A stretch of 5,898 bases of DNA from an uncultured Bacilli bacterium (lineage in GTDB: Bacteria; Bacillota_I; Bacilli_A; RF39; UBA660), in the NCBI GenBank assembly GCA_944336815.1, contig CALVLG010000057.1, positions 1-5,898 of the forward strand, given 5' to 3'. How positions within the stretch are numbered: the stretch's first letter is position 1; every line of letters starts with the position of its first letter. Below are positions 5,513 through 5,898 of the stretch, one piece after another. The position numbers and the translations under genes are program-made. The notes beneath the pieces were generated by a model. That model saw only the letters and a program-made list of their open reading frames with translations, ran no database searches and was not told where the DNA came from.

Positions 5513-5898
5513 ATGTTTAAATATGAAACTGATTCGAGGAAAGTCAAACCGGGACAAACTTTTGTGGCAATTAAGGGTTATACAGTCGATGGTCATGATT
5601 TTATCGATAAGGCTATTCAAAACGGTGCTAGTGCGGTGATTGCCGGTCATGAGGTAGATTGTAGCGTACCGGTTACTGTGGTCGATGATCCGGCTAAGTA
5701 TTATCAAGAGTTACTTGTTAAAGAATACAGTCATGAGTTTGATAAACTTAAATTGATTGGAATTACGGGAACTAATGGAAAGACGACTTCAGCTTGGCTT
5801 GCTTATCAAATGCTTAATTTACTCGGTAAAAAGGCTGCTTATATTGGAACTTTAGGGTTCTACTGCGGTGATTATGTAGAGGTTTTGCCTAATACTTC
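5513..5898 (+). CDS. murE: MurE, UDP-MurNAc-tripeptide ligase, N-terminal 128 codons (C-terminus outside window)
   Basis: A Mur ligase of cytoplasmic peptidoglycan synthesis, adding the third amino acid (lysine or diaminopimelate) to UDP-MurNAc-L-Ala-D-Glu at the cost of ATP. The frame opens at ATG 5513 and is still open at the right edge. Visible: TDSRKVKPGQTFVAIKG (residues 6-22) of the UDP-substrate-binding N-terminal domain; DGHDFIDKAIQNGASAVI just after it; the ATP-binding P-loop GITGTNGKTT (about 83-92); and GTLGF followed near the window end by the NT of the NT(T/S) substrate motif. GTNGKTT together with YIGTLGF favours MurE over MurF. No upstream start is possible, because an in-frame TAA lies at 5486-5488. 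The N-terminus is thus about 30 residues shorter than that of E. coli MurE. AAGAGTGA supplies the ribosome site. The residues that choose lysine or diaminopimelate lie outside the window. Confidence 0.87.
   Translation, partial: MFKYETDSRKVKPGQTFVAIKGYTVDGHDFIDKAIQNGASAVIAGHEVDCSVPVTVVDDPAKYYQELLVKEYSHEFDKLKLIGITGTNGKTTSAWLAYQMLNLLGKKAAYIGTLGFYCGDYVEVLPNT

Noticed and set aside
5483..5707. Minus-strand 74-codon frame
   Set aside because: Antisense to the start of murE, whose Mur-ligase motifs make the plus strand the coding one.
1..5898. Mycoplasma-type code (TGA as Trp)
   Set aside because: TGG is used for Trp in several genes and the regulator ends at TGA in the expected overlap with the kinase start, so the standard code fits.
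1..5898. CRISPR arrays, insertion sequences, tRNA or rRNA genes
   Set aside because: No regularly spaced repeats, transposase-like frames, terminal inverted repeats or tRNA-like folds were seen on either strand.

Overview
The window is AT-rich bacterial DNA. It uses the standard code: TGG for Trp, TGA and TAA as stops. Genes are tightly packed, with AAGGTGA/AGGAGG-type ribosome binding sites and extended -10 promoters (TGnTATAAT). Together with a Bce-type peptide-resistance module and murE, this points to a low-GC Bacillota (Bacilli or Erysipelotrichia-like; the exact lineage cannot be read from this stretch).

Layout. Almost everything from base 1 to 5200 reads on the minus strand, in the order ABC ATPase (bceA-like) -> FtsX-family permease (bceB-like) -> OmpR-family response regulator (bceR-like) -> intramembrane-sensing histidine kinase (bceS-like) -> family-6 UDG-superfamily DNA glycosylase (hypoxanthine-DNA glycosylase type) -> the N-terminal 76 codons of an unrecognised conserved-looking protein that runs off the left edge. 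ATPase/permease, regulator/kinase and kinase/glycosylase genes overlap by 11, 4 and 7 bases; the permease/regulator gap is 25 bases. The first five genes therefore look like one transcription unit. The sixth gene follows a weak hairpin and has its own extended -10. On the plus strand at the right edge, murE starts at 5513 and runs out of the window.

Regulation. The gap of about 310 bases between the bce-like operon and murE carries two divergent promoters with TGnTATAAT -10 elements. Just upstream of the operon's -10, where a -35 box should be and is not, lies an imperfect inverted repeat (TAACA-N4-TGTCA on the minus strand). It matches the TnACA-N4-TGTAA type of operator described for BceR-like regulators. 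This suggests an autoregulated detoxification module: BceAB senses cell-wall-active peptide antibiotics, BceS and BceR relay the signal, and BceR activates the operon. An extra TGTTATAAT just before the regulator gene could supply a basal level of BceRS.

Most interesting points: the putative operator; the translationally coupled DNA-repair glycosylase at the end of an antimicrobial-peptide resistance operon; a possible 47-residue membrane microprotein ORF between the promoter and bceA; a repeated promoter-like unit ahead of murE; and a murE product with a short N-terminus. None of these establishes a wholly new system; the glycosylase coupling and the small ORF are the least expected.
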